DNA of 64,000 nt from Saccharopolyspora aridisoli (GTDB lineage: Bacteria; Actinomycetota; Actinomycetes; Mycobacteriales; Pseudonocardiaceae). The notes under the pieces were generated by a model, which was given only the letters and a program-made list of their open reading frames with translations, was not told where the DNA came from and did no database searches. The stretch lies in the NCBI RefSeq assembly GCF_004348445.1, contig NZ_SMKV01000004.1, positions 124,001-188,000 on the forward strand, written 5' to 3'. Shown piece by piece: positions 47,647 through 56,611 of the stretch; position 1 is the stretch's first letter, and each line of letters begins with the position of its first letter. Position numbers and translations under genes: made by a program.

Positions 47647-48873
47647 ATGCGACTGCCACGGGGTCTGGTGGACGAGACGGTACCTGCGCTGCTCGAGGGG
47701 TACGCGTGGTTGCCGGGTTTGCGCGCCCGTTCGGGAACGGGGGTGGCGCGCACTCGGCTGCTCGGGCAGCGCGCGGTGGGTCTGTGCGGACCGGACGCCG
47801 CGCGGTTCTTCTACGACGAGGACCACGTGCAACGGCGCTCGGCGATCCCGATGCCCGTGCAGAAGACGCTGTTCGGGCAAGGCGCGGTGCACACCCTCGA
47901 CGGGCCGGAACACCGTGGCCGCAAGAAGTTCTTCCTGTCCGTGCTCACGCACCAGGCTGCCGCCGAGGTCGCAGATGCGGTGGGCGCGACTTGGGACGAG
48001 GCTGTCGCCAGTTGGCGGAGGGGCCAGGAAGTCGTGCTGTTCGACGAGGCGAGTCGAGTCATCACCCGCGGTGTCTGCGAAACAGCCGGGATACCTCTGG
48101 CCGACTCCGAGGTCACCGAGGTGGCGCGGGACCTGGTTGCGATGGTCGACGGGTTCGCCACGCCCGGGCCCCGGCATTGGCAGGCTCGTCGTGCGCGCCG
48201 TCGTCGCGAGGCCTGGCTCACGGGGTTGGTCACCGCGGTCCGCGCCGGCCGGTTCGAAGCCGCACCAGGCTCCGCGCTCGAGGCGGTCTCTCATCATCGC
48301 GATGCCGATGGCCTGGAACTGACGCCTCAGCTCGCCGCCGTGGAACTGCTGAACGTGATCCGTCCGGCGGCAGCGGTGTGCTGGTTCGTCACCCACGCCG
48401 CACACGCGCTCCACCTCTGGCCGCGACATCGCAAGCTGCTGGCCGCCGGCGATGAGGAGTTCGCTGAGGCCTTCGCACACGAGGTGCGCCGGTTCTACCC
48501 GTTCGCTCCCTTCATCGCTGGCCTCGCGGTGCGGGACCTGTCCTGGCGCGGCGAACCGATCCCGAAGGGCACGATGGTCCTCCTCGACCTCTGGGGACAG
48601 GACCACGACCCGGAGCTGTGGGATGAACCGTACTCGTTCTGGCCCGACCGGTTCGTCGGCCGCGACATCGGGCCATACGAACTCGTCCCGCAGGGCGCGG
48701 GCGATCCTGTGGAGAACCACAGGTGCCCGGGTGAACCGACCGCGGTGGCGATCCTGGCGACCCTGGCCGTGCGTCTCGCGCGACTGGACTTCCAGGTGCC
48801 GGACCAGGACCTGACGATTTCACTGCGCACGATCCCCGCTCGCCCGAGGAGCGGCTTCGTCCTCAAGCCGTAG
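47647..48873 (+). CDS. Cytochrome P450, CYP152-type peroxygenase
   Basis: A 408-residue P450. The heme ligand is Cys360 in NHRCPGE. In the I helix the usual acid-alcohol pair is replaced by Arg239-Pro240 (LLNVIRPAAAV), the hallmark of the CYP152 fatty-acid peroxygenases (P450 BSbeta, SPalpha, OleTJE). The Glu-Arg pair of the K helix is in EVRRFYPFAP. These enzymes use hydrogen peroxide directly with a fatty-acid carboxylate and need no redox partner; accordingly no ferredoxin gene is adjacent. Products may be hydroxy acids or terminal alkenes; the residue that biases the outcome cannot be judged here. ATG 47647 opens MRLPRGLVDET, typical of the family. Confidence 0.92.
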   Translation: MRLPRGLVDETVPALLEGYAWLPGLRARSGTGVARTRLLGQRAVGLCGPDAARFFYDEDHVQRRSAIPMPVQKTLFGQGAVHTLDGPEHRGRKKFFLSVLTHQAAAEVADAVGATWDEAVASWRRGQEVVLFDEASRVITRGVCETAGIPLADSEVTEVARDLVAMVDGFATPGPRHWQARRARRRREAWLTGLVTAVRAGRFEAAPGSALEAVSHHRDADGLELTPQLAAVELLNVIRPAAAVCWFVTHAAHALHLWPRHRKLLAAGDEEFAEAFAHEVRRFYPFAPFIAGLAVRDLSWRGEPIPKGTMVLLDLWGQDHDPELWDEPYSFWPDRFVGRDIGPYELVPQGAGDPVENHRCPGEPTAVAILATLAVRLARLDFQVPDQDLTISLRTIPARPRSGFVLKP

Positions 48874-48972
48874 CGGTCGCGTGCTCGGAGGGTCCGACCA
48901 CGTCGGCTGGGCGAGGGACCAGCGCGAACCGGTCGTCATGCTCGACGGCGCGGTGTCGGTCAGTCTCTGGGT

Positions 48973-49593
48973 GTGGCGGTCGAGGACGACGACTCGGGGC
49001 AGGACGGGCGGGTGCTCGCCCTGTCCGACGGGGTTTTCGCGATCGCGGCCACCCTGCTCGCCCTCGACATCCGCGTGCCCGAGGGGCTGGACACCAGCAG
49101 CCTGCACGACGCACTGCGCGCGCTCGGCCCGGACATGTCCGGTTATGCGATCGCGTTCCTGGTCATCGGCGTGCTGTGGCTGGGCCACCGCGCGCTGTTC
49201 ACCGACATCCAGCGCATCGGACCCTCGGTCGCAGCGGTGAACGTGGCGATGCTGGGCTTCGTCGCACTGCTGCCGTTCCCCTCGTCGCTGCTGGCCAACT
49301 ACGGCGACGAGCCGGTCGCGGTGATCAGCTACGCCACCAACGTCGCCACGATCGCAGCGCTGCAGCTGATCATCGTCACCATCGCCCGTCGCACCGGGCG
49401 CTTCCGCGCCGGGACGCAGGCCCTGTCGGCCTACGCACCACCCGCGGTGACGATCCTCGGCTTCGTCGCGTCCATGCCCGTAGCGCTGATATCTCCCACG
49501 TGGGCGCCGGCCTGCTGGCTCCTGCTGATCCCCGCCCACGCGACCATCGACCACATCGAGGAACGCAGAGCCCGGAGAGACCGGGGAACCTAG
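48973..49593 (+). CDS. TMEM175/DUF1211-type potassium channel protein
   Basis: A 206-residue membrane protein with about six helices. The first helix carries ALSDGVFAIAATLLALDI, matching the F-S-D-G-x-F-A-I-A signature of bacterial TMEM175 channels, here with Leu in place of Phe. Bacterial members form tetrameric potassium-leaning channels. It starts at GTG 48973 after a weak site. It follows the P450 gene by 99 bases. Confidence 0.88.
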   Translation: MAVEDDDSGQDGRVLALSDGVFAIAATLLALDIRVPEGLDTSSLHDALRALGPDMSGYAIAFLVIGVLWLGHRALFTDIQRIGPSVAAVNVAMLGFVALLPFPSSLLANYGDEPVAVISYATNVATIAALQLIIVTIARRTGRFRAGTQALSAYAPPAVTILGFVASMPVALISPTWAPACWLLLIPAHATIDHIEERRARRDRGT

Positions 49594-49782
49594 CCGACCC
49601 CCATTTCGAGGTCGCGGTGCTCGATCGGCGCATGAAGACGCGGCGCCCGGCTTGCGCACCATCGCGTCTCCAGCGCGCAAAGGAACACCATCGTGTACTC
49701 AGTCTGGGACATCGGATCCGCACGGAGCGCGAGCGCGTCGCAGTCTTGCAACCGTCGAGCACGAAATGACGAGGAGCACGTG

Positions 49783-50103
49783 ATGATCCCGGAGGACCAG
49801 GCAGCACCGCGACAGCGCGGCAGGACTCGGGCGACGATCGAGGACCTGCTGCTGGACGCCGCAGCGTCCACGGCGCTCGAGGCCACCGCGGTGCGAGATC
49901 TCGACGAGGCGCGGGTCATCCTGAGCATGACCGATCAACTCCTCGGCGGTCCGGTGCTCGCCGAAGACCACAACGTCACCGTCTTGGCCGCGCGTCCCAA
50001 GGCGGCGAGCAGCGAGGACGGACCTAGCGGGAGGGTCATCCAGCTCGGCTGGAACCACACCTCCGCGGACCCGGGGAACACCGCATCGGGTGACCTGCCA
50101 TGA
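49783..50103 (+). CDS. Hypothetical protein
   Basis: A 106-residue soluble protein with no recognised family. ATG 49783 (MIPEDQAAPRQRG) follows GAGGAG, a convincing site, and third-position GC is high up to about residue 85 (DQLLGGPVLAEDHNVTVLAA). It contains a helical middle part and no membrane segment. It overlaps nothing on its own strand. Confidence 0.5.
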   Translation: MIPEDQAAPRQRGRTRATIEDLLLDAAASTALEATAVRDLDEARVILSMTDQLLGGPVLAEDHNVTVLAARPKAASSEDGPSGRVIQLGWNHTSADPGNTASGDLP

Positions 50104-50129
50104 CCGATGGCCATCTGGGTGATGTCGGA

Positions 50130-50335
50130 AGGCCCCAGGCCCGATCGGGTTGCCATGCTTGATCCCGCCACGCACCGACTCGACGGGCACGTCGAGCTCG
50201 ATGAGGTGGTCGACGTACCCACCACGCAGTGCGCTCGTCCACGCCGAGCCGGTCGGCGAGTTCGGCCACGGTCGCCGGTGGTGGCTCACCGGGCCGGCGG
50301 GTCGAGAGCAGGACTTCGGATCGGTTGACCCAGCG
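50130..50335 (-). pseudogene. Relic of a WYL/YafY-type HTH regulator
   Basis: One minus-strand frame reads WVNRSEVLLS and then TVAELADRLGVDERTA; the next frame continues YVDHLIELDVPVESVRGG. Joined, these match the N-terminal helix-turn-helix of DeoR-like WYL regulators. A frameshift lies at about 50225, and the rest of the protein is missing. It is a clear remnant of a regulator gene. Confidence 0.6.
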
Positions 50336-50417
50336 AAGCCCCTTCGAGCGGAACGGGCTGGCAGGGTCGTGCGCTGTTGGGGCGACATCGCCGGTCGCGC
50401 ATCCGCGCCCGCTCCGA

Positions 50418-50459
50418 CGCAGGGGGTGACCACACGTCACGAGCGGCCACCCCCTGGCG
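50418..50459 (-). terminator. Terminator after the PQQ sugar dehydrogenase gene
   Basis: CGCAGGGGGTG (50418-50428) pairs with 50448-50459 with one bulge. It lies 9 bases beyond the stop of the last gene of the sugar operon. Confidence 0.65.
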
Positions 50460-50468
50460 ATGCCGATG

Positions 50469-52787
50469 TCAGTGCCGGAAGAAGCGGAGGTACTGCTGCG
50501 CGATCGTGTCCGCGCTCGCTGCCTCGTTGAGGAACATCAACGAGTCCATCCGGCAGTTGCACGGATTGCGCTCGACGTTGTTCTGCGGGAAGCTCCCGCC
50601 GATCTTGACGCCACGCGGGTTCGTCCCGCTCGTACCGGATCCGTCGACCTGCCACGGGTCACCCGGGACGGTGTAGAAGCCGGGAAGTGGCCGCCCGTTC
50701 CGGTAGAGCGCCATCTCGCCGGTGGTGTAGTCGAACGTCGCGGCGACGTGCACCCATTCACCGGGCGGGAGTACCTCGCGCCAATCCTGCTGTGCGGCGA
50801 ACGTCTGGGAAGCGCCACCGTCGAGCCGGCGTCCCAGCGCGACCAGGCGCAGTTCGCCGTTCACCTGGATCAGTTCCAGCAGCGCCCGCACGTCGTGGCC
50901 GTTGGAGTCACCGCTGAGGATCCCGGCCAGGCCGACGGCGTTGAAGCGGTCGTCCGTGTCCGGCGTCGTGGAGTTGGGGCTCGGGTTCTCGCCGGTCATC
51001 TTGAACCAGCCCATCACCGTCGCCCCCTTGGTTCCGTTGAACGCGCTGAGCGACTCAACACCGTTGGCGTCACCTTCCCAGACCCCTGCCTTCCAGTCGT
51101 CGTTCCCGTTCGCGGCGGGTGCGACCTGCTGTACCTGGAGCGCGTTGTTGCTGTCCGGGAACGCACTGTCCACGACGCGCATGTCCTCGCCGCCGTTGAC
51201 CTGCGTGAGCAGGGTGCGCGAAGAACCACTGTCGACTTCCCGGGAGTCGTCGGCCGCGAACGGGTGCTCGAAGTCGTAGTACGAGACGAGGTCCCGCGCG
51301 ACCCCCTCGGTGACCTCGGAGCCCGAACCCGTGCGGGTGCCGACGACCTTCCAGATCTTGCCGTTGGCCTTGGCGAGCAGGTAGAGGTTGCGCTCGGAGT
51401 CGGTCCCGAAGCGCAGGTCCACGCGCCCGTCGCCGACGAAGTCGGTCATCCGCATCCGCTTGCCGTCGGTGTCGAACAACTGCACCTCGTGCAGGGGCGC
51501 ACGTTCGGCACCGCGCTTCATCTCGCTGACCTCGGTGTAGAGCACGCGGCCGTCGACCAGGTCGCCGAAGACGTACTTGCCCCGCAGCTGCGGCAGATCC
51601 GTCCCTCGGTAGACCTGACCGCCGGAGATGGCGTGGCCGCTGTCGGAGTTGCACGGCCAGTTCGCCGGCGGGTCGTGGTCGTAGGCCGCGACGGGGTAGG
51701 CGTAACCGTACTGCTCGTCGTCCTCCGGCAAGGGGTACAGCCAGCACTGGTTCTCCGGCCGGAACTCGAAGCGGCCCTCGCGCTGGCTCCACCCGAAGTT
51801 GTCACCGGCGCGGACCTCGTACACCGCCTCGATCGCGTGCTGGCCGATGTGGCCGAGGTACATGGCGTGCTCGCCGCCCGGGTCCCAGCTGAACCGGTGC
51901 GGATCGCGCATCCCCAGCGCGTAGATCTCGCCGAGCGCACCGGGCTTGCCGACGAACGGGTTCGACGCGGGGATGCCGTACTGGCCGTTGGGCCCGTCGT
52001 TGCCCTCCGGATCGATCCGCAGGATCTTGCCCGCTGGCGTGCTCATGTCCTGCGGGACGTCGGTGTCCAGCCCGATGCCGCCGTCACCGACCGCCAGGTA
52101 GAGCAGTCCGTAATCGGGGTCACCGGGTTCGGCTGTCGGGTTGAAGTCGATCTGCTGGATGGCGTGGATCTGGGTGCTGAACCCGAATCGGAAGATCTCC
52201 CGACTGGTTCCGGCGAACTCGTTGGCGGACGGGTCCGCGGCGGTCCACTCGGTGACCACGCTCTGCACGAACGGGTCCGGCTGGTTCGGGTAGGTGGGTT
52301 CCTCGGTGGCGATCGCCTCCTCGTCCTCGGTGTGCACCGTGTAGAACTTGCCGTTCTCGGCGAACTCCGGGTGGAAGGTGACGAAGCCGAACCCGCTGCC
52401 CATGCCGCGACCGGAGTAGAAGTGCTCGAAGCGTTCCTCGAAGTTCAGGTACACGTGTTGCTGCCCGCCGGAGAGCAGGTGGAGCGGGCCGTTGAGGTCG
52501 GGCACGTACATCCGGCCCGAACCGTCCGGAGCCTCTCCCACGTAGTTGATCCGGTTGTGCCGCATCAGGCGCTGGTCGGTCGCCGGCGGGGTCGGCTGCG
52601 ACGCGGGCAACTGCGCGTGCTCCTGCAGGACCAACCCGAGCCGGGACTGCTCCGGCTGCTCCGGTACAGGATCGGTGATCGGTGCATCGGTGCTCGTCGT
52701 CGAACCGGCGCCAGCCGGTGGTGCCATCAGGGTCGCCGCGATAGCCGTCGCGATGATCGCGGGGACCCATCTCCTGCGCACGCCCAT
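50469..52787 (-). CDS. Secreted PQQ-dependent sugar dehydrogenase with LamG-like tail
   Basis: A 772-residue exported protein. The signal peptide is RWVPAIIATAIAATLMAPPAGA. Residues about 70-450 form a beta-propeller of the soluble glucose/sorbosone dehydrogenase type (GLLYLAVGDGGIG, GKILRIDPEGNDG, GMRDPHRFSWDP, GDNFGWSQREG). A C-terminal concanavalin/LamG-like sandwich follows (about 500-770; WVHVAATFDYTTGEMALYRNG). The start is given as ATG 52787, which has GGAG; ATG 52814 overlaps the previous stop (ATGA) but lacks a site. It would oxidise aldose ends outside the cell using PQQ. The cofactor is assumed from the family. Confidence 0.85.
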   Translation of the reverse strand: MGVRRRWVPAIIATAIAATLMAPPAGAGSTTSTDAPITDPVPEQPEQSRLGLVLQEHAQLPASQPTPPATDQRLMRHNRINYVGEAPDGSGRMYVPDLNGPLHLLSGGQQHVYLNFEERFEHFYSGRGMGSGFGFVTFHPEFAENGKFYTVHTEDEEAIATEEPTYPNQPDPFVQSVVTEWTAADPSANEFAGTSREIFRFGFSTQIHAIQQIDFNPTAEPGDPDYGLLYLAVGDGGIGLDTDVPQDMSTPAGKILRIDPEGNDGPNGQYGIPASNPFVGKPGALGEIYALGMRDPHRFSWDPGGEHAMYLGHIGQHAIEAVYEVRAGDNFGWSQREGRFEFRPENQCWLYPLPEDDEQYGYAYPVAAYDHDPPANWPCNSDSGHAISGGQVYRGTDLPQLRGKYVFGDLVDGRVLYTEVSEMKRGAERAPLHEVQLFDTDGKRMRMTDFVGDGRVDLRFGTDSERNLYLLAKANGKIWKVVGTRTGSGSEVTEGVARDLVSYYDFEHPFAADDSREVDSGSSRTLLTQVNGGEDMRVVDSAFPDSNNALQVQQVAPAANGNDDWKAGVWEGDANGVESLSAFNGTKGATVMGWFKMTGENPSPNSTTPDTDDRFNAVGLAGILSGDSNGHDVRALLELIQVNGELRLVALGRRLDGGASQTFAAQQDWREVLPPGEWVHVAATFDYTTGEMALYRNGRPLPGFYTVPGDPWQVDGSGTSGTNPRGVKIGGSFPQNNVERNPCNCRMDSLMFLNEAASADTIAQQYLRFFRH

Positions 52788-52810
52788 TTCTCGGACTCCA
52801 TCCCTCGCCG

Positions 52811-53584
52811 TCATGAATGGTTCAGCGCCACCGGAGGCGGCCTGTAGGCCCGGTCGACCACGCCTCGCACGGAGCCGAGGTGCTCACCGGGGGTGTGCGG
52901 CTGAGACCGCAGCACGGTCCCGGCCACGGTCACGTCGCGGACGCGCCCGTAGTTGTCGAACGATCCGAAGCCGAAGCGGCCGCCGGAGAAGCTCGTGTCC
53001 TTCGCGGTCATGAGCGGTTCTCCTGAGCCGTCCACGTGCACCGCGATCTCGCCCGACGACGCGCGGTACTCCAGGCGGACGTCGTGCCAGTCGGTGTCGT
53101 CGATCGCCGGCGGAGCACCGGCCGTGCCGTTCCACTGGTCGTCGATGCGTACGCGATCGGCGTTGTCGACGACGAAGATCCCGTTGTGCGGGTAGGTCGT
53201 GTTGTCCTGCGAGAGGTGCACGTAGTAGAAGCGGGTGTGGGACTGGTGGTTGAAGACCAGGACGACGTCGCGGTCGTCACGGGTGACCGGTTCGTCGATC
53301 CGGACTTCGGCGTTGTAGCTCAACGAGCCCAGTTCCGGTCCTTCGCCGACGACCGCGTACTCGAACGGTCGGCGGGGGCCTTCGGGAGCGTCGCCGCGCT
53401 CGGTCATGATCACTTGATCGTGCGCGAACTCCCACTTCTCCGGGCTCAGCGGATCCCAGTGCCGATCCGTGGCGGATGGTCGCACGATCACGAGACCGTG
53501 CTGGGGCGATGCGGAGGCCGGTGCCGCGAATGCGACCACGAGCAGACCGGTGGCCAGCGCGGCGATGGAACTTCGCCATCTCAA
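52811..53584 (-). CDS. Secreted concanavalin-like protein (DUF1080-type fold)
   Basis: A 257-residue exported protein. The unusual start TTG 53584 is chosen because it has AAGGAG seven bases upstream and is followed at once by a signal peptide (RWRSSIAALATGLLVVAFAA, cleavage after ASA). The mature part is a beta-sandwich (VVLVFNHQSHTRFYYVHL, WHDVRLEYRASSGEIAVHVDG, GRFGFGSFDNYGRVRDV) like the DUF1080 / 3-keto-disaccharide hydrolase family and related glycan-binding sandwiches. It sits between the oxidoreductase and the PQQ enzyme. A role on oxidised sugars is an inference. Confidence 0.75.
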   Translation of the reverse strand: MRWRSSIAALATGLLVVAFAAPASASPQHGLVIVRPSATDRHWDPLSPEKWEFAHDQVIMTERGDAPEGPRRPFEYAVVGEGPELGSLSYNAEVRIDEPVTRDDRDVVLVFNHQSHTRFYYVHLSQDNTTYPHNGIFVVDNADRVRIDDQWNGTAGAPPAIDDTDWHDVRLEYRASSGEIAVHVDGSGEPLMTAKDTSFSGGRFGFGSFDNYGRVRDVTVAGTVLRSQPHTPGEHLGSVRGVVDRAYRPPPVALNHS

Positions 53585-53785
53585 TGGAGTGCTCCTTCCC
53601 ACCATCGCGGGTACGGCTGCACGAGCTCGACGTAGCGGCGGGGCCATCTCGGCCAGGACGTCGGTGGATCGGGCTGCCCGGACGTCGGCGTTGCACCAGT
53701 TGCCGCGGCTCCTGCAGCCGACTTCGGTCCACGTGCCGTCGGCCGAGGGCAGGTCGATGCGCGCAGCCTGCTCATCCGGCGCCAC
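53581..53785 (-). pseudogene. Frameshifted short gene between the oxidoreductase and the secreted protein
   Basis: From GTG 53785, which overlaps the end of the Gfo/Idh gene, coding character is strong: ARIDLPSADGTWTEVGC, NADVRAARSTDVLAEMAPP. Near 53635 it switches to another frame: RYVELVQPYPRWWEGALH, stop at 53581. Third-position GC is high in both parts, which supports one protein of about 66 residues broken by a single-base change in a C/G run. It could be a sequencing error, a recent mutation or a programmed shift. I do not recognise the family. Confidence 0.45.
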
Positions 53786-54926
53786 CGGCGGTCAGCTCGA
53801 CCCGACGCCCCTGCGCGGAGGAGGTGAGCCCGGCCTCGGCGAGCCGCAGGCCGCGCACCCCGGCGGCGAAGTCGTAGGGATGTGGCCTGCCGTGGTGCAC
53901 GTCGAGCAGGAAGCGTTCCCACTGGACCCGGAACCCGTTGCCGAACAACGCGTTGTCCGGGACTTCGTCCCACTGGGCGCGGAAGTCCTCCGTGGTGGGT
54001 TCGTCGGGGTTCCACGACGGTCTCGGCGTGCGGACCCGCGGTTGCACCCGGCAGCCGAACAGGCCGGCGACCGCCGAACCGTGCGTGCCGTCCACCTGGA
54101 ACTCCACGAGCTCCTTGCGTTCGACCCGCACCGCCCACGAGGAATTGATCTGTGCGATCACATCGCCTTCGAGCTCGAAGATCGCATACGCAGCGTCGTC
54201 GGCGGTGGCGTCGTAGCGACGGCCCTGCTCGTCCCAGCGCTCGGGGATGTGGGTGACGGCCTTGGCGGTGACCGCCCGGACCCGACCGAAGAGGTTCTCC
54301 AGCACGTAGTTCCAGTGGCAGAACATGTCCAGGACCACGCCGCCGCCGTCCTCGGCCCGGTAGTTCCAGCTCGGCCGCTGCGCGGGGAGCACGTCTCCCT
54401 CGAAGACCCAGTAGCCGAACTCGCCGCGCACGGACAGGATGCGACCGAAGAATCCGGTGTCCACCAAGCGCTTGAGCTTGCGCAGGCCCGGCAGGAAGAT
54501 CTTGTCGTGCACGACGCCGTGCACGATCCCGCCCGCTTCGGCGGCCCTGACCACTTCCAGTCCCTCGGCGACCGAGGAGGCCACGGGCTTTTCCGCGTAG
54601 ACGTGCTTGCCGGCGGCCACGGCCTTGAGGATCGCCTCCTTGCGCTCGCCGGTGGCCTGGGTGTCGAAGTAGATCTCGGCGTCGTCCTCGGCGAGGAGGG
54701 CGTCGAGGTCGGTGCTCCACTCGGCCACGCCGTGCTGCTCGGCGATGCGGGCCAGCTTGCCGGCGTTGCGGCCCACCAGGACGGGCTCGACCTGGATCCG
54801 GTCGCCGTTGTCGAGGGCGAAGCCGCCCTCCTCGCGGATCGCGAGCACCGAACGCAGCAGGTGCTGGTGGTAACCCATCCGGCCGGTGACGCCGTTCATC
54901 AGGATGCGGTACGTGTGATGGCTCAT
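53772..54926 (-). CDS. Gfo/Idh/MocA-family oxidoreductase
   Basis: A 384-residue NAD(P)-dependent sugar oxidoreductase. The N-terminal Rossmann part has ILMNGVTGRMGYHQH (8-22) in place of a classic G-x-G-x-x-G. The EKP motif is in KHVYAEKPVASS (Lys is catalytic), and the DMFCHWNYVLE region (about 200) carries the metal/substrate-side His. ATG 54926 has AAGGAG. It is the only cytoplasmic enzyme of the operon. Relatives oxidise inositols or the 3-position of sugars, which fits a role on the imported compound. Confidence 0.88.
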   Translation of the reverse strand: MSHHTYRILMNGVTGRMGYHQHLLRSVLAIREEGGFALDNGDRIQVEPVLVGRNAGKLARIAEQHGVAEWSTDLDALLAEDDAEIYFDTQATGERKEAILKAVAAGKHVYAEKPVASSVAEGLEVVRAAEAGGIVHGVVHDKIFLPGLRKLKRLVDTGFFGRILSVRGEFGYWVFEGDVLPAQRPSWNYRAEDGGGVVLDMFCHWNYVLENLFGRVRAVTAKAVTHIPERWDEQGRRYDATADDAAYAIFELEGDVIAQINSSWAVRVERKELVEFQVDGTHGSAVAGLFGCRVQPRVRTPRPSWNPDEPTTEDFRAQWDEVPDNALFGNGFRVQWERFLLDVHHGRPHPYDFAAGVRGLRLAEAGLTSSAQGRRVELTAGGAG

Positions 54927-55089
54927 CAGAACTCCTTCGCGGAGATCCCCGGTTCGGGCGGACGAGGAAGCGAACCCCTGCTGAGCAGGTCGGGGAACGA
55001 CGATTCGCCGCCGGGACGAATCGCCGCCCGCCCACCCGGCCCGCGCAGGCCTGCGGACGTGGCTGGTCCCGAGGTGTCGGAACGCGGCG

Positions 55090-55866
55090 TCAAGGCGAGT
55101 GGGTGGAGGTGGGCCCTGACGCGCGGCGCTGTCCGAGGTAGAGCTCGCCCAGCTGCGGGTCGGCGAGCAGGTCGGCGGCCGGACCGGACACGTGCACCCG
55201 GCCGAGGTCGAGTACGCAGCCCAGATCGGCGATCTCCAGCGCCCGCCGCGCGTTCTGCTCCACGAGCAGGACCGCAGTGCCCGCGTCGCGCATCCGCAGC
55301 ACTTGTTCGAGGACGGTGTTGGTCGCTCTCGGGTCCAGGCCCATCGACGGTTCGTCGAGCAGCACCACGCGCGGGCTGACCATGAGCGAGCGGGCGAACT
55401 CGACCTGCTTCTGCTGTCCGCCGGAGAGCGCGCCGGCCAGCGAGTCCCACCGGTCGGCGACGACGGGGAAGAGGTCCTTGACGAAGCCGACGCGCTCGGC
55501 GACCTCAGACCGGTCCTTGATGGTGTAGGCGCCGAGCAGCACGTTCTCGGCCACCGACATCTCCTTGAAGACGCTGTGGCCCTGGAGCACGTGCGAGAGA
55601 CCCGCTTCGAGCATCTGCTGCGGTCGACGGCCGGTGACGTCGTCGCCCCCGACCAGGATTAGTCCCGAGCGCGGGGCGAGCATGCCGCTGGCCACCTTCA
55701 GCACTGTGGACTTGCCCGCACCGTTCGGTCCTACCAGGCAGACCACGCTGGCCGGTGGCACCCGCACCGTGAGCCCGCGCAGCACCAGCGCCGCTCGGCC
55801 GTAGCTGGCCTCGACGTCGACGAGCTCGAGCAGGTGCTCGTCCGAGTTCTGCTGCTCAGATCCCAA
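55090..55866 (-). CDS. Liv-type ABC importer, ATPase (LivF-like)
   Basis: A 258-residue ATPase of the branched-chain amino acid (HAAT) importer class. Walker A is VGPNGAGKSTVLK, the Q-loop region is GLSHVLQGHSVF, the signature is LSGGQQKQVEFAR and Walker B is VVLLDEPSMGLD. It is preceded by, and overlaps by 11 bases, the second ATPase gene. The usual LivF position R-x-x-F-P-x-L is partly kept (LFPVV). It is last of five importer genes and is followed 163 bases later by the oxidoreductase. The substrate is not fixed by the ATPase. Confidence 0.93.
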   Translation of the reverse strand: MGSEQQNSDEHLLELVDVEASYGRAALVLRGLTVRVPPASVVCLVGPNGAGKSTVLKVASGMLAPRSGLILVGGDDVTGRRPQQMLEAGLSHVLQGHSVFKEMSVAENVLLGAYTIKDRSEVAERVGFVKDLFPVVADRWDSLAGALSGGQQKQVEFARSLMVSPRVVLLDEPSMGLDPRATNTVLEQVLRMRDAGTAVLLVEQNARRALEIADLGCVLDLGRVHVSGPAADLLADPQLGELYLGQRRASGPTSTHSP

Positions 55867-56611
55867 GGTATGCCTCCAGGACTCGCGGGTCGTCGCGCAC
55901 TTCGTCCGGAGTTCCCGCGGCGATCGGCCTGCCCCGGTCGAGGACGACGACGTGGTCGGACAGGCTCATGACGAGGTCCATGTTGTGCTCGACGATCAGG
56001 AAGGTCTTGCCCTCGGCGTTGAGGGCGCGCACCAGACCCGCGATGCGGTCGATCAGCGCCGGGTTCACCCCGCCCGCGGGTTCGTCGAGCATGATCGTCT
56101 CGGGATCGGCCATCAGCACGCCCGCCATCTCCAGCAGCTTCTGCTGGCCGTAGGAGAGGTCGCGGGCCTCGGTGCCCTCCAGGTGCTCGATGCCGACGCG
56201 GGCGAGCAGCTCACGCGCCCGCTCCACGTCGGTGCGCTGGCGGGCCGACCGCAGCCGGCCGAGCAGTGTCCGCGAGCGGACCGGCACGAGCATGTTCTCC
56301 AGCACCGTCATGCGGGGGAAGACCCGGCACAGCTGGAAGCTGCGACCGATTCCGGCGCGTGAGATCCGGTGCGGGGGCTTGCCGGTGATGTCCTCGCCGC
56401 GGTAGCTGGCCGTGCCGGAGTCGGGTTTGACCAACCCGGTGACGCAGTTGAAGAACGTGGTCTTGCCCGATCCGTTGGGACCGATCAACGCGTTGACCTT
56501 GCCGTGGTGGAACGCCACGCTGGCCGCGTCGACGGCGCGCACGCCACCGAAGGACTTGGTCAGCGCAGTCGTTTCCAGCCCCCGCACGCCCGGCGTTCCA
56601 GTCGTGCTCAT
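55856..56611 (-). CDS. Liv-type ABC importer, ATPase (LivG-like)
   Basis: A 251-residue ATPase. Walker A is IGPNGSGKTTFFN, the LivG-type motif GIGRSFQLCRVFPRMTVLEN is present, the signature is LSYGQQKLLEMAG and Walker B is IMLDEPAGGVNP. The conserved LivG C-terminal IVEHNMDLVMSLSD is kept. Its ATG overlaps the permease stop (TGATG). The upstream frame is open but lies inside the permease gene. Confidence 0.93.
   Translation of the reverse strand: MSTTGTPGVRGLETTALTKSFGGVRAVDAASVAFHHGKVNALIGPNGSGKTTFFNCVTGLVKPDSGTASYRGEDITGKPPHRISRAGIGRSFQLCRVFPRMTVLENMLVPVRSRTLLGRLRSARQRTDVERARELLARVGIEHLEGTEARDLSYGQQKLLEMAGVLMADPETIMLDEPAGGVNPALIDRIAGLVRALNAEGKTFLIVEHNMDLVMSLSDHVVVLDRGRPIAAGTPDEVRDDPRVLEAYLGI

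Noticed and set aside
50460-52847. A 795-codon plus-strand frame opposite the PQQ dehydrogenase
   Set aside because: Antisense shadow of a clear gene, with repetitive Arg/Val-rich composition and no motif.
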